64,000 nucleotides of DNA. Origin: Tritrichomonas musculus. Its lineage: Eukaryota > Parabasalia > Tritrichomonadida > Tritrichomonadidae. The position numbers and the translations under genes were made by a program. The DNA lies in contig JAPFFF010000019.1 in the NCBI GenBank assembly GCA_039105265.1, positions 1,830,501 through 1,894,500 of the forward strand. The letters are read 5' to 3'. Shown here piece after piece: positions 47,078 through 57,590 of the stretch. The notes beneath the pieces were generated by a model, which searched no databases, was not told where the DNA came from, and saw nothing but the letters and a program-made list of their open reading frames with translations. Every line of letters starts with the position of its first letter. Within the stretch, counting starts at the first letter, position 1.

Positions 47078-47920
47078 TCAAGAAAAAATGAAGTTGATTA
47101 CATCTTCATCCATTAATGAAAATATATTTGAATTATTAAAACCTTCAATATAGTTTTTATTTGGTAATTTTTTTTGGTTTTCATTAAACTGGTTATGGAT
47201 ATTATTTTTTGAATTATATTTCATATTTATTTTCATATTATTTTGGTTAGTAAAAGAGTGTTTCCCAATTTTATCCAGAAAAGAAAATGAATCAGACATG
47301 ATTCCTTTCCTTCTCACTTTATCATTACCTTTATCATTACCTTTAAATTTTTTTCTTTCTAATAAGCGATACCGATTTCTAAGAGATACCTCTGATCTTT
47401 TTGGAAAAATTTTTTCGAAATATTTCCATTTTTTTCCAAACTGCTCAACAGATTTTAATAGTAAATTGTCCTCTTCAGAAGACCAATTAGAATCATTTGC
47501 TATATTAGGATTTAAATAATGAAAATATCGATCACGACATTGTCTGCTATTTCTATTAAAATTCATCTTTTTCATCATTTCTGAAATTTTGTTCCAATTA
47601 TTTTCTCCATATTTATTAACAAGAGAAATAAGTTGTTCATCTTCTTCAATTGTAAAAAGTCTTTTCTGGCACTTCTTTGGATTATTATTGATATTCATTT
47701 TATTGTTATTAGTTTGATCGTTGAAAACGCCATCATTTGTAATAAAGCTGTTAAATTTTTTATTAATATTTGGAAATTCATAAATATTAATTGAATTAAG
47801 AAGTGCGAGAACTAAAAATAACGTATTTTTTTTATTTAAAAAAGTGAATTTTTTCACTAAATTGTTAATCAAATCAATGCTATTTTTAATATAATATAAT
47901 GTATACCTAATGCTATACAT
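47078..47920 (-). CDS. R2R3 Myb DNA-binding protein (280 aa)
   Basis: Two Myb repeats. R2 is at about 87-137 (RLFTIEEDEQLISLVNKYG ... NSRQCRDRYFHYLNP), and R3 at about 145-190 (NWSSEEDNLLLKSVEQFG ... RSEVSLRNRYRLLERK). The regularly spaced Trp or aromatic residues support the fold. Trichomonads have large families of such short R2R3 proteins, some acting on core promoters. The first Met is at 47920, but residues 1-74 are hydrophobic and AT-driven, so Met75 (47698, MNINNNPKK) may be the true start. The C-terminus is Asn-rich and variable. Confidence 0.88.
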   Translation of the reverse strand: MYSIRYTLYYIKNSIDLINNLVKKFTFLNKKNTLFLVLALLNSINIYEFPNINKKFNSFITNDGVFNDQTNNNKMNINNNPKKCQKRLFTIEEDEQLISLVNKYGENNWNKISEMMKKMNFNRNSRQCRDRYFHYLNPNIANDSNWSSEEDNLLLKSVEQFGKKWKYFEKIFPKRSEVSLRNRYRLLERKKFKGNDKGNDKVRRKGIMSDSFSFLDKIGKHSFTNQNNMKINMKYNSKNNIHNQFNENQKKLPNKNYIEGFNNSNIFSLMDEDVINFIFS

Positions 47921-49300
47921 TATATATAATTTTTAGGTCGTTTTAATGTTTGCAGAAGTAAGTGGGAAAAAATGGTATTTTGGAAATTTCTAATTAGTTC
48001 TGAAATATTATTCATTTTAATATTATTTATTTATATATAAATTAAATTATATATATAGTTTTAATATAATATATAAAATAATTTTTTAATTTATAGAGAT
48101 ATTAGTATTTAAAAAAATAATAAAAATAATATAAAAATATACGGAGCTCTGGTGAATTTCATAGGGATAACTATTTAATATTTTTATTATAATCAGCATG
48201 TATAAATACATATTTTCTTATTATTCTGAATCGCTCGCCGGGGGTAATTTTATTTTTATTTTATAAAATTCTGAAGAAAAAATACGTTATAATTAATACC
48301 CCTCAATTTCAAATTTTCATAAAAAAATGCAAAAAAATATGGTTTCTTATTGTTAAATCGTAATGAAAATAACGTGAATTAAAAAATATGCTATGATAAT
48401 TATAAAAAAACTATTATTTCCCGATTTTATGCAACTTTGCCAAATTATTAAAATCAAGATATTTCAACCATCTTTTATTAAAATGTATGAATATCCAACT
48501 CTTATTATTCGCATTTGATAACAGATTTTAATTCCTCTATATGTCTTTTGTTTTGTTTGAGATTAAACAAAAAAAATGAAATTTAAAAATCTAAGCATTC
48601 CTAGAAAAATTGGCCCTATAAATTTAATTAAAATCAATATCATAATTTTAATGTAAAGAAATAATTCTTATATAGGTTTTTTATTTTAAATTTAACCTAT
48701 TTACTTTTAAGATATTTATAAAAAATATAAAGACAATTATAAATTTAAATTTTAAATGAATAATCAAATTTTTCATTCTGTTCTCACAAATTAGTTTTTT
48801 ATGCAAAAAATCATTTTTTATATATTTTTAAGCTTGAAAAAATATTTTTAAGCGATTTACATATAAATAAGTTAAAAAAATAGCTTTTTTTTTATTGGAA
48901 AAAAATTCTGAAGAAAAAAAACACGTTGTAATTATCTCCCCTCAATTTATAATTTTGAACAAAAAATATAAAAAAAAGTGGTTCAAAGTTAAAAAAATTT
49001 AATGAAAAATATATGAGATATTATATATATAGTGGTAATTATAAAAATATGATTAATGACTTGTTTTCAGCAACTTAGTCTAAAATTTAAAATCAAGATA
49101 TCTTGAGATGGTATGAGTAAAATTTGTCCCTGATGTAGTATATTCAATAATACCTTTAGATAATTTTATTTTATTCCAAAAATTCAGATATTGTCCAGAA
49201 TTTGATAAAAAAAAATCAATTTAATTTTCTGAAAGCTCCTAGAAAAAATGGCCCTATAGTTTGTTTTACTAATGGTATATATTAATATATAGGAAATATA
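47921..49300. other. AT-rich intergenic region with a duplicated block
   Basis: No gene is seen. It consists mostly of A/T-rich sequence carrying two diverged copies of a 455-460 bp segment, listed separately. The second copy runs up to and into the annotated start of the giant gene. Confidence 0.6.
48263..48725 (+). repeat. Diverged direct repeat, copy 1
   Basis: Starts AAAATTCTGAAGAAAAAA and runs through CTCAATTT, an AAAATCAAGATAT word and CCTAGAAAAA(T)TGGCCCTATA to TTTAACCTATTT ... AAGATATTTATA. The same landmarks recur in the same order about 636 bases downstream. Confidence 0.7.
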
Positions 49301-49356
49301 ATGCCGATGTCAAAATTTATAAAGACTTTAACCTATTTGTTTTCAAGATATTTATA
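48899..49356 (+). repeat. Diverged direct repeat, copy 2 (overlaps the start of the giant gene)
   Basis: Has the same landmark order as copy 1, ending with TTTAACCTATTTGTTTTCAA and AGATATTTATA at 49327-49356. Because copy 1 is non-coding, the first 38 codons of the giant frame may also be leader rather than protein, which favours the ATG at 49415. Confidence 0.7.
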
Positions 49357-52300
49357 TAAATTTTATATTTGGTCAGATATTTTCGAAAATTTTGTATATC
49401 ATTTTATAGCAAAAATGGCTCAAATCGTTATGAATTATAATATGGCCAAAGCAAAAAAAGAGAAAAAGGCGAATACTGCCAAAGATAACCTTAAGCCAAA
49501 GTTCCAAAGAAATTACAATATATGTTCAGATGCCATACAACAACGCCAATACATTTCAGATTTGGAAGAAACAATTTTATTACATGGATTGAATCGGTAT
49601 TATTCTGAATCTTATCTTTCCAAAGAAAGAACTATTATTGTACATCAGACTTTTCAATCTCTTTCAGCAGTATCACATAATTGGGATTATAAGAAAATAA
49701 TCATTTGGTTTAATAATCATAAAAAAATATATTTTTCTAAAAATGCTGATCAATCAAAAAACAATGCTGAAATAAACAATTCAACATTAAGCAATCAAAA
49801 TGTATTTTCAGTGAGTTCAAGTCCAATCAAACCGATCAATGCTGAAATAAACAATTCAACATTAAGCAATCAAAATGTATTTTCAGTGAGTTCAAGTCCA
49901 ATCAAACCGATCAATGCTGAAATAAACAATTCAACATTAAGCAATCAAAATGTATTTTCAGTGAGTTCAAGTCCAATCAAACCGATCAATGCTGAAATAA
50001 ACAATTCAACATTAAGCAATCAAAATGTATTTTCAGTGAGTTCAAGTCCAATCAAACCGATCAATGCTGAAACAAACAATTCAACATTAAGCAATCAAAA
50101 TGTATTTTCAGTGAGTTCAAGTCCAATCAAACCGATCAATGCTGAAACAAACAATTCAACATTAAGCAATCAAAATGTATTTTCAGTGAGTTCAAGTCCA
50201 ATCAAACCGATCAATGCTGAAATAAACAATTCAACATTAAGCAATCAAAATGTATTTTCAGTGAGTTCAAGTCCAATCAAACCGATCAATGCTGAAACAA
50301 ACAATTCAACATTAAGCAATCAAAATGTATTTTCAGTGAGTTCAAGTCCAATCAAACCGATCAATGCTGAAATAAACAATTCAACATTAAGCAATCAAAA
50401 TGTATTTTCAGTGAGTTCAAGTCCAATCAAACCGATCAATGCTGAAATAAACAATTCAACATTAAGCAATCAAAATGTATTTTCAGTGAGTTCAAGTCCA
50501 ATCAAACCGATCAATGCTGAAATAAACAATTCAACATTAAGCAATCAAAATGTATTTTCAGTGAGTTCAAGTCCAATCAAACCGATCAATGCTGAAACAA
50601 ACAATTCAACATTAAGCAATCAAAATGTATTTTCAGTGAGTTCAAGTCCAATCAAACCGATCAATGCTGAAATAAACAATTCAACATTAAGCAATCAAAA
50701 TGTATTTTCAGTGAGTTCAAGTCCAATCAAACCGATCAATGCTGAAATAAACAATTCAACATTAAGCAATCAAAATGTATTTTCAGTGAGTTCAAGTCCA
50801 ATCAAACCGATCAATGCTGAAATAAACAATTCAACATTAAGCAATCAAAATGTATTTTCAGTGAGTTCAAGTCCAATCAAACCGATCAATGCTGAAATAA
50901 ACAATTCAACATTAAGCAATCAAAATGTATTTTCAGTGAGTTCAAGTCCAATCAAACCGATCAATGCTGAAACAAACAATTCAACATTAAGCAATCAAAA
51001 TGTATTTTCAGTGAGTTCAAGTCCAATCAAACCGATCAATGCTGAAACAAACAATTCAACATTAAGCAATCAAAATGTATTTTCAGTGAGTTCAAGTCCA
51101 ATCAAACCGATCAATGCTGAAATAAACAATTCAACATTAAGCAATCAAAATGTATTTTCAGTGAGTTCAAGTCCAATCAAACCGATCAATGCTGAAATAA
51201 ACAATTCAACATTAAGCAATCAAAATGTATTTTCAGTGAGTTCAAGTCCAATCAAACCGATCAATGCTGAAACAAACAATTCAACATTAAGCAATCAAAA
51301 TGTATTTTCAGTGAGTTCAAGTCCAATCAAACCGATCAATGCTGAAACAAACAATTCAACATTAAGCAATCAAAATGTATTTTCAGTGAGTTCAAGTCCA
51401 ATCAAACCGATCAATGCTGAAATAAACAATTCAACATTAAGCAATCAAAATGTATTTTCAGTGAGTTCAAGTCCAATCAAACCGATCAATGCTGAAATAA
51501 ACAATTCAACATTAAGCAATCAAAATGTATTTTCAGTGAGTTCAAGTCCAATCAAACCGATCAATGCTGAAACAAACAATTCAACATTAAGCAATCAAAA
51601 TGTATTTTCAGTGAGTTCAAGTCCAATCAAACCGATCAATGCTGAAATAAACAATTCAACATTAAGCAATCAAAATGTATTTTCAGTGAGTTCAAGTCCA
51701 ATCAAACCGATCAATGCTGAAATAAACAATTCAACATTAAGCAATCAAAATGTATTTTCAGTGAGTTCAAGTCCAATCAAACCGATCAATGCTGAAATAA
51801 ACAATTCAACATTAAGCAATCAAAATGTATTTTCAGTGAGTTCAAGTCCAATCAAACCGATCAATGCTGAAACAAACAATTCAACATTAAGCAATCAAAA
51901 TGTATTTTCAGTGAGTTCAAGTCCAATCAAACCGATCAATGCTGAAATAAACAATTCAACATTAAGCAATCAAAATGTATTTTCAGTGAGTTCAAGTCCA
52001 ATCAAACCGATCAATGCTGAAATAAACAATTCAACATTAAGCAATCAAAATGTATTTTCAGTGAGTTCAAGTCCAATCAAACCGATCAATGCTGAAACAA
52101 ACAATTCAACATTAAGCAATCAAAATGTATTTTCAGTGAGTTCAAGTCCAATCAAACCGATCAATGCTGAAACAAACAATTCAACATTAAGCAATCAAAA
52201 TGTATTTTCAGTGAGTTCAAGTCCAATCAAACCGATCAATGCTGAAATAAACAATTCAACATTAAGCAATCAAAATGTATTTTCAGTGAGTTCAAGTCCA

Positions 52301-55300
52301 ATCAAACCGATCAATGCTGAAATAAACAATTCAACATTAAGCAATCAAAATGTATTTTCAGTGAGTTCAAGTCCAATCAAACCGATCAATGCTGAAATAA
52401 ACAATTCAACATTAAGCAATCAAAATGTATTTTCAGTGAGTTCAAGTCCAATCAAACCGATCAATGCTGAAACAAACAATTCAACATTAAGCAATCAAAA
52501 TGTATTTTCAGTGAGTTCAAGTCCAATCAAACCGATCAATGCTGAAACAAACAATTCAACATTAAGCAATCAAAATGTATTTTCAGTGAGTTCAAGTCCA
52601 ATCAAACCGATCAATGCTGAAATAAACAATTCAACATTAAGCAATCAAAATGTATTTTCAGTGAGTTCAAGTCCAATCAAACCGATCAATGCTGAAATAA
52701 ACAATTCAACATTAAGCAATCAAAATGTATTTTCAGTGAGTTCAAGTCCAATCAAACCGATCAATGCTGAAACAAACAATTCAACATTAAGCAATCAAAA
52801 TGTATTTTCAGTGAGTTCAAGTCCAATCAAACCGATCAATGCTGAAATAAACAATTCAACATTAAGCAATCAAAATGTATTTTCAGTGAGTTCAAGTCCA
52901 ATCAAACCGATCAATGCTGAAACAAACAATTCATATTTAAAAATAACACAAAATAAACTTATTTATATCTTGAACAGAAAAACAAAAGAAGCTGATATAA
53001 TTGGCAATGAAAACGCATATGGTGACCTATTTATTCCAAGATGTATAGAATACGAATTTGAAGCATATGTTGTTAAAAACATATTACAAGGATCGTTTAC
53101 AAATTCAAAATTAATAAGATCAATTATTCTTCCAGTAGACTCAGAAATTAAAACAATAAATAAAAATGTAATATCAAAGTCTTCAATTGAAAAATTGATA
53201 ATTTCTCCAAGAGTTTCAAAACTCAGTAATGGATGGTGTTCCAACACGCCAAATTTAACCTCAATAATGGTATTTCCGAGCAACAAACACTTCATGTATT
53301 TGGACTCTAAAATTGTGCTTGGAAAAAGCGATTCAAATCAAAGCGAATATGATATTTTACTTTTTGTAAATAGAGATCTTAAAAAAGTTATTATTCCTTC
53401 ATTTATCAAACAAATTGCATCACATGCATTCGAATATTCAAAAATTGAAAGCATAATTATTCCATGTAATGTTAATAGAATTTGCGAAAGTGCATTTAAT
53501 CATTGCTATAAGCTTAAAAATGTTAAATTTGAAAAAGGTTCAAAACTTCAAATAATAGAAAATGATGCATTTCCTCATCATTTAATCAATAATATCATTT
53601 TCCCACTAGGTTATAAAAAAGAGTTTAATTCAGAAGAGCTTGATTCACTTAATTCAGAGGAACTGGCTACATTAATACGTACAGGTGGTCATTCAGAATC
53701 ACGAGTCAATATAAATGAAACAAGTGGTATTGAAATAATAGATACAAAAGAATTAACATTTGTTATAGATAAAGTAAAAAAGAAAATAATGGATCTCAGA
53801 AATACAGAAATTAAATCTATTTATAGATATTGTGATAAGTATTTGGGATACAAGATACCTTTATTGATTTATACAATAATCAAATGCGTTAATGCAAATG
53901 TGTTACTAATGTTTCGATCTATTAACATTTTAAGATTTATACAAAGGAATCACCTGCTTGAATTCAAATCATCTTTTTGCTTAGCAATTCAGCAATGTAG
54001 AATAGAAGAAAACCATATAAATAATAATATTCTATTGATTATTCAAAATTGCTTTTGTACATATATACTCAGTAAAAATGAAACAAATGAAATTCTTCTT
54101 CACTACTTGAATGATAATGAATTGTTTTTGATTCCCTTTATAATGAGTGAAAGGTATGTAATTCCCGATAAAGAATCTAGTTTAAAATATAAAAAAGAAA
54201 ATCATATTCTTAATGAAAAGTTGAAAAATTTGGAAAATTTTATTAATGAACATTCTCATGATAACAATGATGATCATCACTCAAATGAAAATGAGGAGCA
54301 TAGCTTCTTTGATGAAGCCATTAAATTGAATCAGAAAAATAAGTATGTTAGAAAATATTCGGATTTATATATTGCAATCTCTTCAATTGCATATATTTTT
54401 GGTTCCAAGAGCTATGCATTTATTAGGAAGTACTTCCCTCTCCCGCACGAGACATTAATCAGGAAGAACATTTCTCCTGTTGTAAGTTCAAATGTCAAAA
54501 AATTGATTAATATCGATCAATGTAGTAGTATTATTGACGATTTCATTCAACAAAACTCAGATAATAAAGATATTCATGTTACTTTGGCGATCGATGCGGC
54601 CTCTTTCAAGGAAACTAGAGGAAGCACAATACGACAAAAATTTTTTGATTTGGACTATATAAGCCCGGATAAAATATATAGTAATATCTTTGTTTTCTTT
54701 ATTCAGCCTATAAATATAAACATGAAACCATTCCCTCTTTACATCACTTTGAAAGAAAACGGGAATGCATCCAAAGAGACATTATTGTGCATCAAAAAAG
54801 TTATACAAATACTAAAAGAAAAAAATATAAAAGTGGATTTCATAGCCACAGATGGCGATAGGCAGTACGACTCGCTTCATGAGAATTTTTTCGATATCAT
54901 TTTTAATCTTCACAAAGCGAATATGACATTTACTCAGATCGTTGATGAAATTGCAAATTCCAAAATGCTTGAAATCCCAATCTCTGACTTTCTCCACCTC
55001 ATTAAAATACTCAGGAGTAACTTAGTAAAATATGGCTTAGTTTTAGATTATAAAAATTCTGTTGCACTTAGGAAAGAAGAATTAAATGAATACAAGATGG
55101 GAAAAGCTCTCGAGGATATGTCTTCTCATGGCAAAATGAAGGATAGTTATCCTTTCGAGATATTCTCTTCCACATACATTCTAAAAGCAATTGATAAAAA
55201 ACAATGGTCATTTATATTTTATTCAATCCCATTTAATCTGATAATTAACTCGATCAGAAATCCACACTTGTCACATGATTTAAGACAATTCAATTTAGAA

Positions 55301-56122
55301 ACAGGTTATTATTTTATTTTACACTATTTTTATCAATATAACAAATCGTTAGCTCCACCGATATCTAGGATCGGATTAATCCGAATAATTAACACAATTA
55401 TCGGACTAAGTGTTGCATTAAAAAAATATGAATTCGTCCAAATGGGTCATATTGGCACGCATCCCTTAGAGAACTATTTCGGTTCTCTAAGGATTGCATG
55501 CCATTATGACCATTCATATTTCAATATTTTCAGCGCCATCGGAAAATCGGTTCTCATTAAAAAACTTTTGGAAGAGCTACAGCAAACTGAAAATATAAGA
55601 ACAAGGCTTGGATATGGAGGGACACACGCAACTGTCGAAAACACAGGAGGGAATATCCCTGACATTTCTCCATTTGATTTATTCAAATCAATATGGAGTC
55701 GAATGAAAAATGAAAATGCAGATACTACTTATTTTGAATCTTGGTATCCATTTTTTAAGACGACCTATTGGGATGAACGAATTTCATCTCCATCTTATCT
55801 GTCTGGAACCAGCATTATATCAAGATATTTAAATTTATCTGATGCAAAAAAGCCTTCTGATAAAAATTCAATTAATATGAAATGTCGCAAAAAGGATCTG
55901 ATTAAAAAAATAAAGGAAATGCATACAGTATCGGGAATGACAACAGATGAAGTTGATTCTCTAGCGATTGAAGATGCTTTTATGTTTTTCATTTCAAATT
56001 ATTTTCCGATTGACTCACATTTCCAAAAAGAAAATTTAGATGATATGGATTTAGATGACTATTTCAAACGTCATTATAAAACAGGAATTCAAAATATAAA
56101 AGATTGGCCTTTATTGCATTAA
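49301..56122 (+). CDS. Giant fusion: homeodomain-like, 25-aa repeats, BspA-type LRR, P-element-like transposase (2273 aa)
   Basis: Single open frame; the ATG at 49415 (MAQIVMNYNM) is a likely alternative start. Residues 85-145 resemble a homeodomain, ending in a helix WDYKKIIIWFNNHKKIYF. Residues 155-1204 are 42 copies of a 25-residue Ser/Asn-rich unit. Residues about 1215-1440 have the LRR_5/BspA pattern (IIIPCNVNRICESAFNHCYK). The C-terminal 750 residues look like a P-element/THAP9-type RNase H transposase: Asp1765 (LAIDAASFK), Asp1851 (IATDGDRQYD), DFLHLIKILRSNL and Glu2057 (HPLENYFGSLR). All three acids are present. No terminal repeats were found around it, so it may be a domesticated transposase or a trichomonad-specific family. 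Confidence 0.8.
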   Translation: MPMSKFIKTLTYLFSRYLYKFYIWSDIFENFVYHFIAKMAQIVMNYNMAKAKKEKKANTAKDNLKPKFQRNYNICSDAIQQRQYISDLEETILLHGLNRYYSESYLSKERTIIVHQTFQSLSAVSHNWDYKKIIIWFNNHKKIYFSKNADQSKNNAEINNSTLSNQNVFSVSSSPIKPINAEINNSTLSNQNVFSVSSSPIKPINAEINNSTLSNQNVFSVSSSPIKPINAEINNSTLSNQNVFSVSSSPIKPINAETNNSTLSNQNVFSVSSSPIKPINAETNNSTLSNQNVFSVSSSPIKPINAEINNSTLSNQNVFSVSSSPIKPINAETNNSTLSNQNVFSVSSSPIKPINAEINNSTLSNQNVFSVSSSPIKPINAEINNSTLSNQNVFSVSSSPIKPINAEINNSTLSNQNVFSVSSSPIKPINAETNNSTLSNQNVFSVSSSPIKPINAEINNSTLSNQNVFSVSSSPIKPINAEINNSTLSNQNVFSVSSSPIKPINAEINNSTLSNQNVFSVSSSPIKPINAEINNSTLSNQNVFSVSSSPIKPINAETNNSTLSNQNVFSVSSSPIKPINAETNNSTLSNQNVFSVSSSPIKPINAEINNSTLSNQNVFSVSSSPIKPINAEINNSTLSNQNVFSVSSSPIKPINAETNNSTLSNQNVFSVSSSPIKPINAETNNSTLSNQNVFSVSSSPIKPINAEINNSTLSNQNVFSVSSSPIKPINAEINNSTLSNQNVFSVSSSPIKPINAETNNSTLSNQNVFSVSSSPIKPINAEINNSTLSNQNVFSVSSSPIKPINAEINNSTLSNQNVFSVSSSPIKPINAEINNSTLSNQNVFSVSSSPIKPINAETNNSTLSNQNVFSVSSSPIKPINAEINNSTLSNQNVFSVSSSPIKPINAEINNSTLSNQNVFSVSSSPIKPINAETNNSTLSNQNVFSVSSSPIKPINAETNNSTLSNQNVFSVSSSPIKPINAEINNSTLSNQNVFSVSSSPIKPINAEINNSTLSNQNVFSVSSSPIKPINAEINNSTLSNQNVFSVSSSPIKPINAETNNSTLSNQNVFSVSSSPIKPINAETNNSTLSNQNVFSVSSSPIKPINAEINNSTLSNQNVFSVSSSPIKPINAEINNSTLSNQNVFSVSSSPIKPINAETNNSTLSNQNVFSVSSSPIKPINAEINNSTLSNQNVFSVSSSPIKPINAETNNSYLKITQNKLIYILNRKTKEADIIGNENAYGDLFIPRCIEYEFEAYVVKNILQGSFTNSKLIRSIILPVDSEIKTINKNVISKSSIEKLIISPRVSKLSNGWCSNTPNLTSIMVFPSNKHFMYLDSKIVLGKSDSNQSEYDILLFVNRDLKKVIIPSFIKQIASHAFEYSKIESIIIPCNVNRICESAFNHCYKLKNVKFEKGSKLQIIENDAFPHHLINNIIFPLGYKKEFNSEELDSLNSEELATLIRTGGHSESRVNINETSGIEIIDTKELTFVIDKVKKKIMDLRNTEIKSIYRYCDKYLGYKIPLLIYTIIKCVNANVLLMFRSINILRFIQRNHLLEFKSSFCLAIQQCRIEENHINNNILLIIQNCFCTYILSKNETNEILLHYLNDNELFLIPFIMSERYVIPDKESSLKYKKENHILNEKLKNLENFINEHSHDNNDDHHSNENEEHSFFDEAIKLNQKNKYVRKYSDLYIAISSIAYIFGSKSYAFIRKYFPLPHETLIRKNISPVVSSNVKKLINIDQCSSIIDDFIQQNSDNKDIHVTLAIDAASFKETRGSTIRQKFFDLDYISPDKIYSNIFVFFIQPININMKPFPLYITLKENGNASKETLLCIKKVIQILKEKNIKVDFIATDGDRQYDSLHENFFDIIFNLHKANMTFTQIVDEIANSKMLEIPISDFLHLIKILRSNLVKYGLVLDYKNSVALRKEELNEYKMGKALEDMSSHGKMKDSYPFEIFSSTYILKAIDKKQWSFIFYSIPFNLIINSIRNPHLSHDLRQFNLETGYYFILHYFYQYNKSLAPPISRIGLIRIINTIIGLSVALKKYEFVQMGHIGTHPLENYFGSLRIACHYDHSYFNIFSAIGKSVLIKKLLEELQQTENIRTRLGYGGTHATVENTGGNIPDISPFDLFKSIWSRMKNENADTTYFESWYPFFKTTYWDERISSPSYLSGTSIISRYLNLSDAKKPSDKNSINMKCRKKDLIKKIKEMHTVSGMTTDEVDSLAIEDAFMFFISNYFPIDSHFQKENLDDMDLDDYFKRHYKTGIQNIKDWPLLH
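49763..52912 (+). repeat. 75-bp tandem repeat, 42 full copies plus a partial
   Basis: The span is exactly 42 x 75 bases and in frame (25 residues), beginning AATGCTGAAA and ending AAACCGATC. The copies appear identical except for one site, codon 4, which is ATA (Ile) in 27 copies and ACA (Thr) in 15. A partial 43rd copy (Thr) leads into unique sequence. Such uniformity points to recent expansion or gene conversion. Confidence 0.97.
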
Positions 56123-56619
56123 TTCAACTATATTAATTAATTAAAGATCGTAAAATGAGATTGGTTCAGCTGCATCTTGGCAAAGCCTTGAACTTAGAAA
56201 TGAGATGACAATATCATCAGAAGTATCGAAAGCAAACGTCAATATCATGGTTTATTTCACCACTAGCAAATTATTTATTAATGCGCTTAAAACTATTGAT
56301 TGGAATCATTATATTAATTATTTGTCTCTTATAAAATTTTGATTACTAATCCAACTTCATCAACATTTGCTTGTTTTAGCTTTTGAATCATATTGAATAA
56401 AGCAAGTACTAATGTTATATTTACGATTACTCTTCCAATTAAAATGTACAATAATTGATGCTCATATCATTTATCCTTGATTTATTTTATTGTTAATTTA
56501 AAGTATCATTACAGCATATTCAATGACACCCCGATTTAAAATCTCTCTTACGTTTTGTTTTTCAGGAAGACTTAATTAATAGAAAAACTATTGTTGTGAG
56601 CATTTTGATGATTTGGATC
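56123..56619. other. Intergenic region after the giant gene
   Basis: About 500 bases with no supported gene. A minus-strand stretch at about 56165-56250 reads through a few protein-like codons but lacks a start and flanking support. No terminal inverted repeat matching the region upstream of 49301 was found. Confidence 0.5.
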
Positions 56620-57590
56620 TTCATCAATTAACATCTTCGTAAAGTTTGAAAGATGAAATACCAGAAGGAAAAACATTCGATGTTGAATTATCTTTTTCTT
56701 CAGTTGGAACAATTCCTCCTCCACGTACAAAGATTGGAATCTTATTTATAGAATTTAAGTAAATTTCCATGAATCATATTCCATTTTGGAAGTCGAAACA
56801 AAAATCGGACATTTCAGAAGTTTGTTTGTTAATTGGAGGCAATCAAAAAAGTGTTTTTGAAAGATTAACAAGAGCTTCTTTTGGTGTTTTATTTCGTCCT
56901 GAATCCATGAAATGATCATGATTGAGAACAAAAATATGGTCAACAATCGACCCACCAAAAGCCAACTCCAATATCTTCGAGTGGATGATGCAAAGGTTCG
57001 AAATGATGGTTCATAAACTTAGAATCTTTTCAATTGAATTCAATGTGTCCTTGTGGATGTGTCTCTACTCCCATCTTTTCACAAAACTCTTTATACATTG
57101 ATTCATGAGACCAAACTCCATCTGATGGATGAATATTAATTGTTACTTTCAATCCACTATCATGAAGTTGTTTAATTAAGCCAGTTGGATCTGGAATGAG
57201 TTCATTATTGAAAGTATATCCTCTCCATCCATTTGATGCATTTCCTGTGTTCTTTACAATGTACCAGTCCATATAAATTGAAAATACTTTCAATGGAACA
57301 CCATGAGATAGAAAATCATCTGTGATTGAAAGAATTTGTTCTTGTGTGTATGGCCAATTACGAGACCATCAAATACCATAGGCCAAACGAGGAAGCATTT
57401 GTGGTTTGGCACTTATTCTAAGGAAGTCTTTTATGCATTCATTGTAGTTATGACCATAACCATAGAAATAAACGTTTAATTCAATGTTTTCTCCATCAAC
57501 AACAACATTTTTTGGCACTTTTGTTTCTTTTTCGCCTTTTAAGATTGACATTAAGTCAAATGCTGGAGTGAAGGCTCCTTTTATTATTAT
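56620..57590 (-). pseudogene. Glycoside hydrolase family 31 (alpha-glucosidase) pseudogene
   Basis: Several GH31 landmarks follow in order on the minus strand: YFYGYGHNYNECIKDFLRIS with PQMLPRLAYGI, a TGA (57369-57371) where the family has Trp, and WSRNWPY. Next come DWYIV ... GWRGYTFN with GLKVTINIHPSDG, another stop at 57030, HHPLEDIGVGFWWVD, and finally PIFVRGGGIVP and LYED near 56635. Frames change near 56950, and a segment before the FVRGG motif is missing. The N-terminal domain of the family is absent too. It is therefore a degraded fragment of an enzyme that releases glucose from starch-like glycans. Confidence 0.85.

Noticed and set aside
49763-52912. CRISPR or centromere-type satellite
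   Set aside because: The 75-bp unit is in frame and coding throughout, without spacers.
56160-56260. Protein-like minus-strand codons after the giant gene
   Set aside because: Short, without start or homology that I recognise; not enough for a feature.
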